Made by a program: the position numbers and the translations under genes
Shown: positions 38,103-47,664 of the stretch, one piece after another
How positions within the stretch are numbered: the first letter of the stretch is position 1
Layout: every line of letters starts with the position of its first letter
Notes under the pieces: model-generated
Database searches by the model: none
Seen by the model: the letters and a program-made list of their open reading frames with translations, nothing else
What the model was told of the DNA's origin: nothing
Assembly: GCF_013249015.1 (NCBI RefSeq)
Contig: NZ_JABRPL010000002.1
Coordinates: 186,001 to 250,000 of the forward strand
Reading direction: 5' to 3'
DNA from: Rathayibacter agropyri
GTDB taxonomy: Bacteria > Actinomycetota > Actinomycetes > Actinomycetales > Microbacteriaceae
DNA: 64,000 nucleotides

Positions 38103-38359
38103 GAAAGCGCTGCTCGCACTGCTCCCGCTTGTCGGTGATCCCGGCGACAAGGTGATGCACCCCGCATCACGACGCACAATCACACCTCTTTAGGACAGCA
38201 TCGTCCAGTCCCGACCAATTCTTGGAGCCGTGGAGACCTCACCCCGACTCGCGCGCTCTGCGGATAGTGGTGTGGGCGTTGATCCGGCATCGAGACGCGA
38301 CGTCGCGTGCGGTCTCTTGATGGAGACGGTGGCGTGTCGAGTGTGCCCTGTGCCTCCCG

Positions 38360-39046
38360 TCACTCCGCGATACGCCCAAGCCATTCGTCGAGGAGCAGGC
38401 GCTCCCCCGGGCTTAAAGGCTCGATCTCGGGGAGGGCGGTGCGCAGCGCGACGGCGTGCGCGACGACCGCGCGGGCCGCGGGATCGGTGGGGCCCGCCTC
38501 CGCCGTGGTGATCGCCGCGAGGACGGACTCGCGCGAACGGGGGGAGAGTTCGTCGTCGGGCTCGGCGAGCGCGGTCAGGGTGAGGGTGCAGCCGAGGGCG
38601 GCGGACTGGAGCAGGCGCGCGGCGCGGTCGACGTCAACGATGAGGCGGCCAGCCTCGGCGATTGCGCGGACCGCGTCGAGGAGGACGCCGCGGGACAGGC
38701 GCGCCGCCTCCGACTCCTCGCCCGGCCGGGCGGTGAACATCAGTGCGTAGAGGTGCGGCTCGGCGAGTCCGAAGGCGACGTGGTGATCCCACGCGGCGCG
38801 GAGGGCGTCGATGGGGTCGGCCGGGGGCTCGCTCCGCTCGACGTCGGCAAGAGCTGAGGCGAAACCCGCGGCGGCGGCGGAGTCGAGCAGCCCGCGCAGG
38901 TCTCCGAACGTGCGATAGATGGTGGGCGCCTGCACTCCTGCCGCCGCGCTGATGGCCCGCGTCGACAGCGCATCCCGCCCGCCCTCGGCCAGCAGCTCCA
39001 TCGTCGCCCGGAGGATGCGCTCCCGTGTCGTCCCGCTGTCGCTCAC
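38360..39046 (-). CDS. TetR-family transcriptional regulator
   Basis: 228 residues from the GTG at 39046; an ATG at 39067 is possible but lies inside the putative operator. The N-terminal HTH is clear: TRERILRATMELLAEGGRDALSTRAISAAAGVQAPTIYRTFGDLRGLLD. The rest is a ligand-binding helical domain (a WHG/TetR_C-like region with AWDHHVAFGLAEPHLYALMF). The nearest inverted repeat is at 39056-39075, so it probably represses itself. No other target can be named. Confidence 0.9.
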   Translation of the reverse strand: MSDSGTTRERILRATMELLAEGGRDALSTRAISAAAGVQAPTIYRTFGDLRGLLDSAAAAGFASALADVERSEPPADPIDALRAAWDHHVAFGLAEPHLYALMFTARPGEESEAARLSRGVLLDAVRAIAEAGRLIVDVDRAARLLQSAALGCTLTLTALAEPDDELSPRSRESVLAAITTAEAGPTDPAARAVVAHAVALRTALPEIEPLSPGERLLLDEWLGRIAE

Positions 39047-39055
39047 GCTACCGAC

Positions 39056-39075
39056 GCTAACACGCATCCGTTAGC
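39056..39075. promoter_or_regulatory. Probable TetR operator
   Basis: GCTAAC-N8-GTTAGC, a perfect 6-bp inverted repeat directly upstream of the regulator start. This is the spacing and position typical for autorepressing TetR proteins. Confidence 0.55.
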
Positions 39076-39174
39076 ACCCGTTGCTCCGCGAGATGCTGTT
39101 GTGAGGATGAGACGCCTCCGGCAGCGGATCTCGACCGGACAATGCCCTCTCGCGACTTCTCGCTCGAGGAGGGG

Positions 39175-41100
39175 TCAGCGGCGGCGAGCGGTACCGAAGA
39201 TGCCGCGGACGACCTCGCGGAGGAGAGTTTTCCCGACGCTCGAGCCGAGGACCTCCTCGACGACGGACGTGCCTCGGCGGGGGTTGCGGGAGGTGGGCAC
39301 GGTGCGGCGGCGGGAGCGCTCGGCGGCCTGGTCGGCGGCGCGGTCGGCGGCGGCCCGCTCCTTGGCGCGGCGTGTCTCCTCCGCCGCAGCCTCCTTCGCG
39401 CGGCGGGCGGCCTCGTCCGCCTGCTCCTCAGCGACGGCGCGCGCCTGGTCGGCCTCGGCTGCGGCGTCCAGGCGGCGAGTGAGGATCTCGCGGGCGGAGT
39501 CGCGGTCGAGGGCGGTGCCGTAGCGGGCGAGCAGCGGGGAGCGCTGGACGCTTACCTCCCGCTCAGCCTCGGGAGTCGGCGACATCGAGCCGAGCGGAGC
39601 GCGCAGGCGCGTCCAGGCAACCGGAGTCGGGGCTCCGCGCTCGTTCATGACGGTGACGATGGCCTCGCCGATCGGGAGGGCCTGAAGCACCTCACCGAGG
39701 TCGTAGTCGCTCTCGGGGTAGGTCGACACGGTAGCGCGCAGGGCCTTCGCGTCATCTGGCGTGTGCGCGCGGAGCTGGTGCTGCACCCGCGAGCCGAGCT
39801 GAGCCAGCACGTCGCTCGGGACATCCTTGGGCGTCTGCGTGACGAAGACGATGCCGACGCCCTTCGAGCGGATGAGGCGCACGGTCTGCGTGATCGCGGC
39901 GAGAAAGTCCTTCGACGCGTCGCGGAAGAGCAGGTGCGCCTCGTCGAAGAAGAAGACGAGTCTGGGGCGGTCACGGTCGCCGACCTCGGGGAGGTCGTTG
40001 AAGAGGTCAGCGAGCAGCCACATCAGGAAGGTGGAGAACAGGGCCGGCCGGTCCGCGACTCCGGGGACCTCGAGAAGGCTGACCACTCCCCTGCCGTCGG
40101 GCGCGAGGCGCAGAAACTCGGCAGTGTCGATCTCGGGCTCGCCGAAGAAGACGTCGGCTCCCTGATCGGCGAACGCGATGAGCTCGCGCAGGATGACCCC
40201 GGCGGTGGCCTTCGAGAGGCCGCCCAGCTCGGCGAGTTCGGCCTTGCCCTCGGCGCCGACCAGGTAGGTGAGGACGGCGCGAAGGTCAGAGAGGTCGACG
40301 AGCGGCAGTCCGGCGCCCTCGGCGTAGTGGAAGACGAGGCCGAGGCTGGACTCCTGGGTGTGGTTCAGGCCGAGCACCTTCGAGAGCAGCAGCGGTCCGA
40401 ATCCGGTGACCGTGGCTCGGACGGGGATGCCGGTGCCGATGCCGCCGAGCGCGAAGTACTCGGCGGGTGCCGCCTCAGGGAGCCAGTCCTGCCCGATGCC
40501 GCGAGTACGGGTGAGCAGCGCGTCGCTCGGAGTGCCAGGGGTGGCGAGGCCGGACAGGTCCCCCTTGATGTCGGCGGCGAAAACGGGGACGCCCTGCGCA
40601 GAGAGCTGCTCGGCGAGAACCTGGAGGGTCTTGGTCTTGCCGGTGCCGGTCGCGCCGGCGACGAGGCCGTGGCGATTGAGCATCCCGAGCGGGATGCGGA
40701 CGGGCACGTCGATCCGCGCGTCGCCGTTGACGAGGGCGCCGAGTTCGAGGGCCGGGCCAGCGAAGGCATAGCCGGCGCGCACAGCCTGGACGGCGGCCTC
40801 GGGGAGGGGGCCAGGGGCAGGCGCGGCGGGAGTGGCCAGTGCCGTGGTGGGCGCCGCCTCCGGAGCCTCGGTCGGTCCGGCCTCAGCGGTGGCAGCCTCG
40901 GCGGTGGCAGCCTCGGCCGTCGGCTCCGCGACCACGCTCACGTCGGCGGCGACCTCCTCCGGACCCGACGCGGCAGCGAGCGCCGCGGCCGCTGCCTCCG
41001 CTCGTGCCACGGCCTCCGCGGCCTCGGCCTGCAATCGGCGGGCAGCATCCAGAGCCGCGCGCGCCTCATCTCTCGCCGCAGCGAGCCCCTCGTTACTCAT
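39175..41100 (-). CDS. DUF853/HerA-like P-loop ATPase
   Basis: 641 residues. An Ala/Glu-rich coiled-coil start (about 1-100) is followed by a HerA/FtsK-type ATPase: Walker A VAGATGTGKTKTLQVLAEQL, then FAADIKGDLSGLA, Walker B LVFFFDEAHLLF and FVTQTPKDVPSDVLAQL. The C-terminal part is a charged coiled-coil rich in Arg and Ala (DQARAVAEEQADEAARRAKE). Such proteins (YjgR-type) are common and of unclear role, perhaps DNA or nucleoprotein handling. TAGGCT ends 6 nt before the ATG, so the transcript may be leaderless. It is followed on the same strand by the TetR gene. Confidence 0.9.
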   Translation of the reverse strand: MSNEGLAAARDEARAALDAARRLQAEAAEAVARAEAAAAALAAASGPEEVAADVSVVAEPTAEAATAEAATAEAGPTEAPEAAPTTALATPAAPAPGPLPEAAVQAVRAGYAFAGPALELGALVNGDARIDVPVRIPLGMLNRHGLVAGATGTGKTKTLQVLAEQLSAQGVPVFAADIKGDLSGLATPGTPSDALLTRTRGIGQDWLPEAAPAEYFALGGIGTGIPVRATVTGFGPLLLSKVLGLNHTQESSLGLVFHYAEGAGLPLVDLSDLRAVLTYLVGAEGKAELAELGGLSKATAGVILRELIAFADQGADVFFGEPEIDTAEFLRLAPDGRGVVSLLEVPGVADRPALFSTFLMWLLADLFNDLPEVGDRDRPRLVFFFDEAHLLFRDASKDFLAAITQTVRLIRSKGVGIVFVTQTPKDVPSDVLAQLGSRVQHQLRAHTPDDAKALRATVSTYPESDYDLGEVLQALPIGEAIVTVMNERGAPTPVAWTRLRAPLGSMSPTPEAEREVSVQRSPLLARYGTALDRDSAREILTRRLDAAAEADQARAVAEEQADEAARRAKEAAAEETRRAKERAAADRAADQAAERSRRRTVPTSRNPRRGTSVVEEVLGSSVGKTLLREVVRGIFGTARRR

Positions 41101-41175
41101 GGGCTCAGCCTAGGGTCGCGGCGATCCGTCCTCACGGATAGCCGAGCACACCGGCTCCGGACGAGGCGCCGCGCG

Positions 41176-44100
41176 TCACGGCCACTGGATCCGTCCCTCC
41201 GAGCCTGGGTTGCAGCGTTCGAGGAGGCGGAGGAAACCCGAGAGCCGTTCCAGCTCGGTGAGCGAGGTGGGCAGCGAGGCGGCGAGCGCTGGCGAGTGCA
41301 CGAGGTACGCGGCCCACTTCGCCCGAGAGATCGCGACATTGAGCCGATTGGGCAGGAGGAGGAACTCGAGGCCCCGCGGGACGTCGGCGCAGGACGAGGC
41401 GGCGAGCGAGACGATCGCGATCACCGCCTCCCGTCCCTGGAACAGATCGACTGTGCCGACCGCGGTTTCGTCGAGCCCCGCCGCGTCGAGGGCGGCTCGG
41501 AGGAGCCCGCCCTGCGCGTTGTAGGGGGCGACGACGATGACGTCGGCCGCGGTGAGACTCCGCTCACCGTGCTCGTCGGCCCAGGCGCGGCCAACCATCG
41601 ACACCACGATGTCGACCACGCGCCGGGCCTCATCCGGCGAGGACGTGGTATTTCCGGTGTGCTCGACCGGAACCGAGTGCACACCCGGCGCGACCCCCTC
41701 CAGCCGACGCTCCGCGGGGGCGCGGGACGCGAGGGCGCCCTCGTAGGAGAGCTCGGAGACGGCGGCAGCGAGCGCGGGATGCATCCGGTACGTCTGCGCG
41801 AGGAAGTAGCCATACTCGGCGGGCAGGACGTCGTGGCCCTCGGCGAGCCAGCCGAGCGCCGACGCGTCGACCGGCTCGGGGTGCGACCCCTGGCTGACCT
41901 GCGGGAGCTGCTGCGGGTCGCCGAGTAGGAGCAGGCGCTGCGCAGACACGGAGGAGGCGATGGTCGGCGCGAGAGAGAACTGGCCAGCCTCGTCGACGAC
42001 GAGCAGGTCGAGTAAGCGGCGGGGAACGGTGGCGGCGTTGGCGAAGGTCCACGCGGTGCCGCCGACCACGCAGCCGCCGCCCTCCTCCAGGACCGCGGCA
42101 AGCGCGCCTGAGTTCTTCACCGGCGACCACGCCACGGCCTCCAGCGCCTCGGCCGAGGTCCCGGCCTTGGGCACCTTGGTGACGCGGGACGGATCAACGC
42201 CCCGACCGACCACGGCACTCAGGACGTTCTCGACCACCGAGTGCGACTGGCCCACCACACCGATCCGCCAGCCGTGTTCGCGGACGAGTCGAGCGATGAC
42301 GTGGGAGCCGAGGTAGGTCTTGCCGGTTCCGGGTGGACCCTGGACAGCGAGCGTCGCCCGATCGAGGCCGAGAAGGGTCGCGACGACCGCGCTGATCACG
42401 TCGTCGCCTACCACCGGGGCGACGGCGCTCGGCGGCACGCGGCGCAGGATGTCGAGGGCGGGATCGGGCAGGACCTCGGGCAGCGCGTCGAGGATCTCGC
42501 CGCCCCACTCGGCAATGGCCTCGGGTTGCGGAGCGGCGCGCGGCGGCGGCGCGGGGGCGAGAGCGACAGGAACGTCGTCGTGCGGCTCCTCCCCCGCCTT
42601 CACCCCCTCCTTGAGCAGCAGCGCGATCTGCTCGCCGTCGGCAGTGACGGCGAGGATCGTGGAGCGGTCGGACGCTCCGCGCAGACCCGGACCGGGAGCG
42701 GGCGCACCGGGCGGCGGCGGCGCGTCGTAGACAAGGTACGGCGAGGCGCCGACGCTCAGGCGGCTGCCGGGAGCGAGCCGGCCGAGGATCCGCAACTCAC
42801 GCGACTGCGTGCGTGCCTTCGGGAGCGTCGACCAGTCGCGGACGACCTCGACCCGGTCGATCATCACGACATCCCGGGCGTCGGCCCAGTCGTCGAGCGG
42901 CTGGCGGAGGCGGTCGAAATGCTCCTGCCAGAAGGTCTTCGCCTCGCGGCGATGGTAGTCAATGGCAGCACCGGCGAGGGCGAGCGCCGTCTGGTCGGGT
43001 GTGCGGCCGCGCGGCGGGACACCCTCGACCTGCTCGAGTAGCGCGACCGCGACGGGATGCGGCTCGCGCGGGACGGGGGCTTCGACCTCGACGAGCGGCG
43101 ACAACTCCTCGCGCGGCGGAGCGAGCGACAGCAGCCAGTCGCGCAGCCGAAGGGTTGAGCGGCAGTCGTAGGCGTTGTACTCGGCGACCCCGTCGAGCAG
43201 CCGCTGCCCCTCGATGGGGTCGGTGAGCAGAGCGGCTCGCGCCCTGACGTACTCGTCGATGCTGTCGGCCGCGGTCGTCACTCCAGATGCATCGCGCACC
43301 TCCTCGCCCATGTAGAGCGGCTCGAGCTTCTTGAGGGAGTAGCTGCGCGAACCGACCCGTAGCGCGCGCCGGACGACCGGGTAGAGGTCGACGAGCACGC
43401 CGTCGCGCAGCAGGGCGTCGACCTCCTCCTCGCCCACCCCGTGGCGGAGCGCGAGCGACAGCAGGTGCGCTCGCTCATACGAGGCGTAGTGATAAACGTG
43501 CATCCGCGGATACTGCGCGCGGCGCTCGCGCAGGTGCGCCAAGAAATCGAGGAGCGCCTGCCGCTCGGCAGCGAGATCGTGTGCCCAGAAGGCAGTGAAT
43601 TCCTCGTGGTCGTCAACCATGCCGAACAGGTAGTCGAGACCCCATTCGCGGTTGTTCTCGGTGTGCAGCGGGTCCCCCTCGAAGTCGAAGAAGAGGTCGC
43701 CAGGGTCGGGGGCGGGCAGGGCGGCGAGGACGGTGGGATCGATCACCTCGACGGCGGGCACCGGCGAGGTCTCGGAGCGCAGCTGCAGCCGCGCCTGCGC
43801 GCGTAGCGTCTCGAGGGTCCCGGAACCGAGGCCGGGGACGGGGCCGTCGTGCTCCGCGAGCGCGTCGAGGGTCATCACTCCGGCAGCGGCGAGCTTGGCC
43901 CGCTGGTCGAGCCGCATCCCGGCGACCAGAATCGGGTCGCGGTGCGCCTGCACCTCGGGGGCGCAGACGGAGCAGCGCCCGCAGGCGACGTAGCGCGGGT
44001 CGCCCCAAGCCAGCGGCTCCTCGGCCGCGAGTCGTTCGGCGAGCACCGCCCGCAGCCGGGCGCTTTGCACACGGTGCACCGGTGCGATCATCGCCAGCGC

Positions 44101-44622
44101 ATGGCTGGTGACGGAGCCGTCGCCGAGCACCAGGTGCACCTGTTCGCCCACCCGCACGCTACGGGCGATCATCTGCTGGGCGTAGGCGGCGAGCTGGAGC
44201 AGCGCCGGAATCTTCGCGTGCCGAGCGAGCTTCGTGTCGTAGACCTCATAGGCACCATCGGCGGTGCGGAGGAGGAAGTCGGAGAAACCGAGGAAGTCGC
44301 CGTCGAAGAAGGTGGCCTGGTAGAGCACGTCGACTCCGGCGCGCATCGCCTCGACCGCGGCATCGGCCGCCGCAGCGTAGTCGGACGGCTCGGGGCGCGC
44401 GAACTCGAGTACGTCGTGGGTGCGCTTCAGCTCCGCCAGGAAGCGGTGCTCGTGCTCGTCGCCGAGGGCGGCCGTGCGCTCGAGCATGCCGTCCTTCTCG
44501 ACCTCGAGGCGGGGAGCGCGGCCGAGCATCGCGTCGAGACGCCGCAGCACCGCCCACTCGCAGGCGGCCCAGTTCGAAAGATCGGTGGGGCTCGTGACCA
44601 GCCGGCCAGACTCTAGGTACAC
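41176..44622 (-). CDS. TM0106-type RecB-like nuclease with superfamily 1 helicase
   Basis: 1148 residues from the GTG at 44622, with GGAGGGAG upstream. The order of parts is: an N-terminal RecB-like nuclease core (ADGAYEVYDTKLARHAK), a Cys cluster (CGRCSVC), an RNase H-like exonuclease segment (DLFFDFEGDPLHTENNREWG), a long linker, and a helicase with Walker A QGPPGTGKTYLGSH, Walker B LLVVDEAGQFSLA, LLLGDPQQLPQVSQG, TVDLFQGREA and NVAISRAKW. This is the full domain set of the TM0106 family, thought to act in DNA repair or against foreign DNA. The open frame upstream of 44622 is antisense and is not used. Confidence 0.9.
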   Translation of the reverse strand: MYLESGRLVTSPTDLSNWAACEWAVLRRLDAMLGRAPRLEVEKDGMLERTAALGDEHEHRFLAELKRTHDVLEFARPEPSDYAAAADAAVEAMRAGVDVLYQATFFDGDFLGFSDFLLRTADGAYEVYDTKLARHAKIPALLQLAAYAQQMIARSVRVGEQVHLVLGDGSVTSHALAMIAPVHRVQSARLRAVLAERLAAEEPLAWGDPRYVACGRCSVCAPEVQAHRDPILVAGMRLDQRAKLAAAGVMTLDALAEHDGPVPGLGSGTLETLRAQARLQLRSETSPVPAVEVIDPTVLAALPAPDPGDLFFDFEGDPLHTENNREWGLDYLFGMVDDHEEFTAFWAHDLAAERQALLDFLAHLRERRAQYPRMHVYHYASYERAHLLSLALRHGVGEEEVDALLRDGVLVDLYPVVRRALRVGSRSYSLKKLEPLYMGEEVRDASGVTTAADSIDEYVRARAALLTDPIEGQRLLDGVAEYNAYDCRSTLRLRDWLLSLAPPREELSPLVEVEAPVPREPHPVAVALLEQVEGVPPRGRTPDQTALALAGAAIDYHRREAKTFWQEHFDRLRQPLDDWADARDVVMIDRVEVVRDWSTLPKARTQSRELRILGRLAPGSRLSVGASPYLVYDAPPPPGAPAPGPGLRGASDRSTILAVTADGEQIALLLKEGVKAGEEPHDDVPVALAPAPPPRAAPQPEAIAEWGGEILDALPEVLPDPALDILRRVPPSAVAPVVGDDVISAVVATLLGLDRATLAVQGPPGTGKTYLGSHVIARLVREHGWRIGVVGQSHSVVENVLSAVVGRGVDPSRVTKVPKAGTSAEALEAVAWSPVKNSGALAAVLEEGGGCVVGGTAWTFANAATVPRRLLDLLVVDEAGQFSLAPTIASSVSAQRLLLLGDPQQLPQVSQGSHPEPVDASALGWLAEGHDVLPAEYGYFLAQTYRMHPALAAAVSELSYEGALASRAPAERRLEGVAPGVHSVPVEHTGNTTSSPDEARRVVDIVVSMVGRAWADEHGERSLTAADVIVVAPYNAQGGLLRAALDAAGLDETAVGTVDLFQGREAVIAIVSLAASSCADVPRGLEFLLLPNRLNVAISRAKWAAYLVHSPALAASLPTSLTELERLSGFLRLLERCNPGSEGRIQWP

Positions 44623-44764
44623 GCGACTCCCTCCACGACCGCCGGGCGGCGACCGCCTCAAGGCTAGGGCGACCCTCCGACATTCGACCGCCGCTCCGGG
44701 CGGAGCAGGGTCCGGCCGGACCGCGATACGCGGCCGCTCACGACGCGCGTGCCAGGCTGGGCGG

Positions 44765-45553
44765 ATGACCCGCGCGCGCTTTGAGATCATCCCGTCGGAT
44801 GACATCGTCGAGCGCGCCCAACGAGCATTCCCAGACCCGTCAGCGGTGACCCTGACCGTTACCAGCCTCCCGAAGCACGGGACGGAACGGACCGTGGACT
44901 GCGCGGTGGAGCTGGCCGGCCGCGGGTTCCGAGTCGTGCCGCATCTCGCGGCGCGCACCATCGAGGGGCGCGACGTCCTGCAGCGGGTCCTCGCGCGGAT
45001 GGGTGACGCCGGGATCGACGAGGCGTTCGTCATTTCAGGCGACGCCAAGGCGGCTACGGGCTCCTACGCGACAAGCTTCGAGCTGATCCGCGATGCTCGT
45101 GAGCTGGCTCCCTCGCTCGCGCTCGACATCGCGGGCTACCCGGAGGGGCATCCGCACCTCTCTGACGAGAGCATCGAGCGGCACTTGCGCGAGCGTGCCC
45201 CGTTCATTCGCTCGATCATCACGCAAATGTGCTTCGACGTGGATGCCGTTGTGCACTACACGGACCGACTGCGCGAGCAGGGCGTGACCGCGGACGTGTG
45301 GGCCGGGGTGCCGGGGCCGGTCGAGCGCTCGAAGCTCCTGACGCTGGGGGCGCGGATCGGGGTCGGCGCCTCGCTCGGCTTCCTCACGCGAAGCACGTCG
45401 GTCGCCGGCGGGCTACTGCGCGGACGCCGCTTCGACCCGACCACGTTCGTCGCGCGCCTCGACTCCGCCGCCGGCGACCGCCTCGCGGGCCTACACGTCT
45501 ACACCTTCAACGAACTCGACTCCCTCGCCGCCTTCACCCCCTTCACCGGGTAA
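44765..45553 (+). CDS. Methylenetetrahydrofolate reductase-like protein
   Basis: 262 residues. The (beta/alpha)8 pattern of MetF is recognisable: EIIPSDD, TLTVTSLPKHG, VVPHLAARTI, FVISGDAKAATGSY, DIAGYPEGHPHLSD, ITQMCFD, and VWAGVPG. It is shorter than E. coli MetF (296), so it belongs to the compact actinobacterial group. CAGGCT ends 6 nt before the ATG, giving a leaderless-type start. It is divergent from the nuclease/helicase. Confidence 0.85.
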   Translation: MTRARFEIIPSDDIVERAQRAFPDPSAVTLTVTSLPKHGTERTVDCAVELAGRGFRVVPHLAARTIEGRDVLQRVLARMGDAGIDEAFVISGDAKAATGSYATSFELIRDARELAPSLALDIAGYPEGHPHLSDESIERHLRERAPFIRSIITQMCFDVDAVVHYTDRLREQGVTADVWAGVPGPVERSKLLTLGARIGVGASLGFLTRSTSVAGGLLRGRRFDPTTFVARLDSAAGDRLAGLHVYTFNELDSLAAFTPFTG

Positions 45554-45582
45554 CCCGGCGCCGCGAGGAAAGAGGGCACGGG

Positions 45583-46350
45583 TCAGGATGGGCGGCGGGT
45601 CCAGAGTGGCGGGTGTGGGAGTTCGGCCTCGGTACGGAGGCGGCCGGCGAACGGCGCCCAGACAACGAGTGCGACGCCGATCCCAAGCAGGAGGCCACCG
45701 ACGGTGTCGCTGAGCCAGTGCGCGCCGAGGTAGGTGCGGCTCGCCATCATCGCCACGGTGTAGAGGAAGCCCGCGATCCACACCCAGAGCAGAGGGAAGA
45801 CGAGCGCCAGCACCATCGCGGTGGTCGCCGCATTCGCGGTGTGACCGGAGGGGAAGGAGCCGTAGTCGCTCGTCACCAGCATGTCGACGGGACGAGCGCG
45901 GCCGACCAGCTCCTTGATGAGCTGAGCGGCCCCGACGCTGACAAGAGCGGCGATCGCGTAGTACAGCGCGGCCCAGCGCCTCCGGAACACGAGCAGAACG
46001 GCCACGATGCCCAGCGGAATGACGGCCGTGCCAGTGATGCCCGCGCCGACAATGTTCATGATCAGGGCGGGGACGTCCCAGACGGGCGATCGGTGCTCGA
46101 CGATCTCGTCCATCCACTCGACGTCGAAGCCGAAGGCGGTGCTGGGGCGGACCGCGATCAGCAGAGCCAGAAGCCCCGTGAGCAGAAGCGCCAGCGACGC
46201 GGAGACCAGCGGCCAGCGGCGCGAGACGCGGTGGGCCGCCTCCGTGCTGAGTAACCGCGCGGCAACGCCGTCGATGGGTGCCCGCTCCCGGAGCCGCTCG
46301 CGCTGGACCGCATCGGGGTGGGCGCGTCCGGGAGTCGGGGGAAAGTCCAT
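45583..46350 (-). CDS. PAP2-family membrane phosphatase
   Basis: About 255 residues; start codon 46350, with 46380 as alternative. It has six hydrophobic segments. The phosphatase signature is complete: KELVGRARP, PSGHTANA and SRTYLGAHWLSDTVGG, with catalytic His in the second and third motifs. Related proteins remove phosphate from undecaprenyl pyrophosphate or phosphatidic acid. It overlaps no neighbour and is convergent with the MTHFR-like gene. Confidence 0.9.
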   Translation of the reverse strand: MDFPPTPGRAHPDAVQRERLRERAPIDGVAARLLSTEAAHRVSRRWPLVSASLALLLTGLLALLIAVRPSTAFGFDVEWMDEIVEHRSPVWDVPALIMNIVGAGITGTAVIPLGIVAVLLVFRRRWAALYYAIAALVSVGAAQLIKELVGRARPVDMLVTSDYGSFPSGHTANAATTAMVLALVFPLLWVWIAGFLYTVAMMASRTYLGAHWLSDTVGGLLLGIGVALVVWAPFAGRLRTEAELPHPPLWTRRPS

Positions 46351-46406
46351 CCAGACATGATGCCTCCACCCGCTCTCCACCCGCGGGGGCTTGCGGACCG
46401 GGCGAG

Positions 46407-47591
46407 TCAGACGGGGTGAAGCGGCGTGCTCAGGGGGTCAGCGAGAAGGTGCTCGAAGGCGAGCTCGGCGGCACCAAGCATGAGCAGGTCGGCGCCGAGC
46501 TCGGTGCGGACGATCCGGACGGAGCCGAGCGCGACGCGGAAGGGGCCTCCGTGAGCGAGACGCTCCTCGAGGACACCGGGCGCAACTCCGATCAGGGCGC
46601 CGAGGAACCCGCCGAGCACGACGAGCTGCGGATTGAAGACGTTGATGACGTTGCGCAGCGCAACGGCAAGGTGGCCCAGCTGCCGTTCGACCTCCGCGTA
46701 CACGGCCGGGTCCTCGGAGGCGGCGAGCGCCTCCTCCAGCCGCTCGCTCTCGTCGAGGCCGAGCGCCGTGAGCAGCTTGGCACGGCCAACCTCCGTCTCG
46801 AGGCAGCCGACCGCGCCGCAGTGGCAGTCAATCCCGACGCTGTTGACGAGGGTGTGGCCGATCTCGCCCGCGTAGCCGTCGATGCCGTGCAGGGGCGCGC
46901 CTCCGACGATGACGCCGGCACCGACTCCGCTCGCCCCGCCATTGAGGTAGACGAGGTGGGAGACGTCGCGGCCGGCTCCGAGGACGCTCTCGGCGAGAGC
47001 GCCGAGGTTGGCGTCGTTGGCCGAGAGCACGGGCAGTCCGGTCGCGTCGGCGAGCATGCGTGAGAACGGATCGTCGACCCAGCCGAGGTGCGGACCGACG
47101 CGGACGAGGCCGTCGGCATCGCGGACGAGCCCGGGAACGGCCACGCCGATGCCCACCGTGCGCGTGTCCTCGGGCAGATCGGCCAGGAGTTCGGCGATCG
47201 CCTCGGCCGCCAGACGCGCTGCGGCCTCAGCGCTCGGCACGGATGCGGAGCGGCGGATACGTCGGCGCACCGAGGCATCGATGCCGACAACAGCGACCGT
47301 CACCGCGTCGATCTCGGGATTCACAGCGAGCGCGACCACGCCGGGAGCGACCTCGACGATCGGGCTGGGGCGGCCGACCTGGTTCACAGTGGCGGGCTCG
47401 CGTTCGCGCACGATGCCCAGCTCGACCAACTCGCCGACCAGCGCGGCGATGGTGGAGCGGTTGAGGCCGGTCAAGCGCGTCAATTGCGAGCGGGAGCGGG
47501 GTCCGCCGCGGTGCACGAGACGCAGGATCGCGGAGAGATTGTGGCGTCGGACCCGGTCGAGGTTGTTGCCGCGCGTGGCGTGATCGGGCAT
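46407..47591 (-). CDS. ROK-family transcriptional regulator (XylR-type)
   Basis: 394 residues. The N-terminal winged helix (NLSAILRLVHRGGPRSRSQLTRLTGLNRSTIAALVGELVELGIV) binds DNA. The ROK sugar-kinase-like domain follows, with GVGIGVAVPGLV, NDANLGALAE, GYAGEIGHTLV and a CHCGAVGCLE zinc motif. It is the last gene of the xyloside operon, 73 bp after the GH31 gene. Actinobacterial ROK regulators next to xylosidase genes usually respond to xylose. Confidence 0.9.
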   Translation of the reverse strand: MPDHATRGNNLDRVRRHNLSAILRLVHRGGPRSRSQLTRLTGLNRSTIAALVGELVELGIVREREPATVNQVGRPSPIVEVAPGVVALAVNPEIDAVTVAVVGIDASVRRRIRRSASVPSAEAAARLAAEAIAELLADLPEDTRTVGIGVAVPGLVRDADGLVRVGPHLGWVDDPFSRMLADATGLPVLSANDANLGALAESVLGAGRDVSHLVYLNGGASGVGAGVIVGGAPLHGIDGYAGEIGHTLVNSVGIDCHCGAVGCLETEVGRAKLLTALGLDESERLEEALAASEDPAVYAEVERQLGHLAVALRNVINVFNPQLVVLGGFLGALIGVAPGVLEERLAHGGPFRVALGSVRIVRTELGADLLMLGAAELAFEHLLADPLSTPLHPV

Positions 47592-47664
47592 TCCGCGGTC
47601 TCCTCTGCTTGCGGGTCAGCCTATCCGCGGGCGACGGCGCGCGAGGACGGGAGCACTCCCGCGT

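Noticed and set aside
37092-38359. Integrated element with tRNA-derived attachment sites after tRNA-Ser
   Set aside because: No integrase gene and no repeat of the tRNA 3' end was found, so only a small accessory islet can be claimed.
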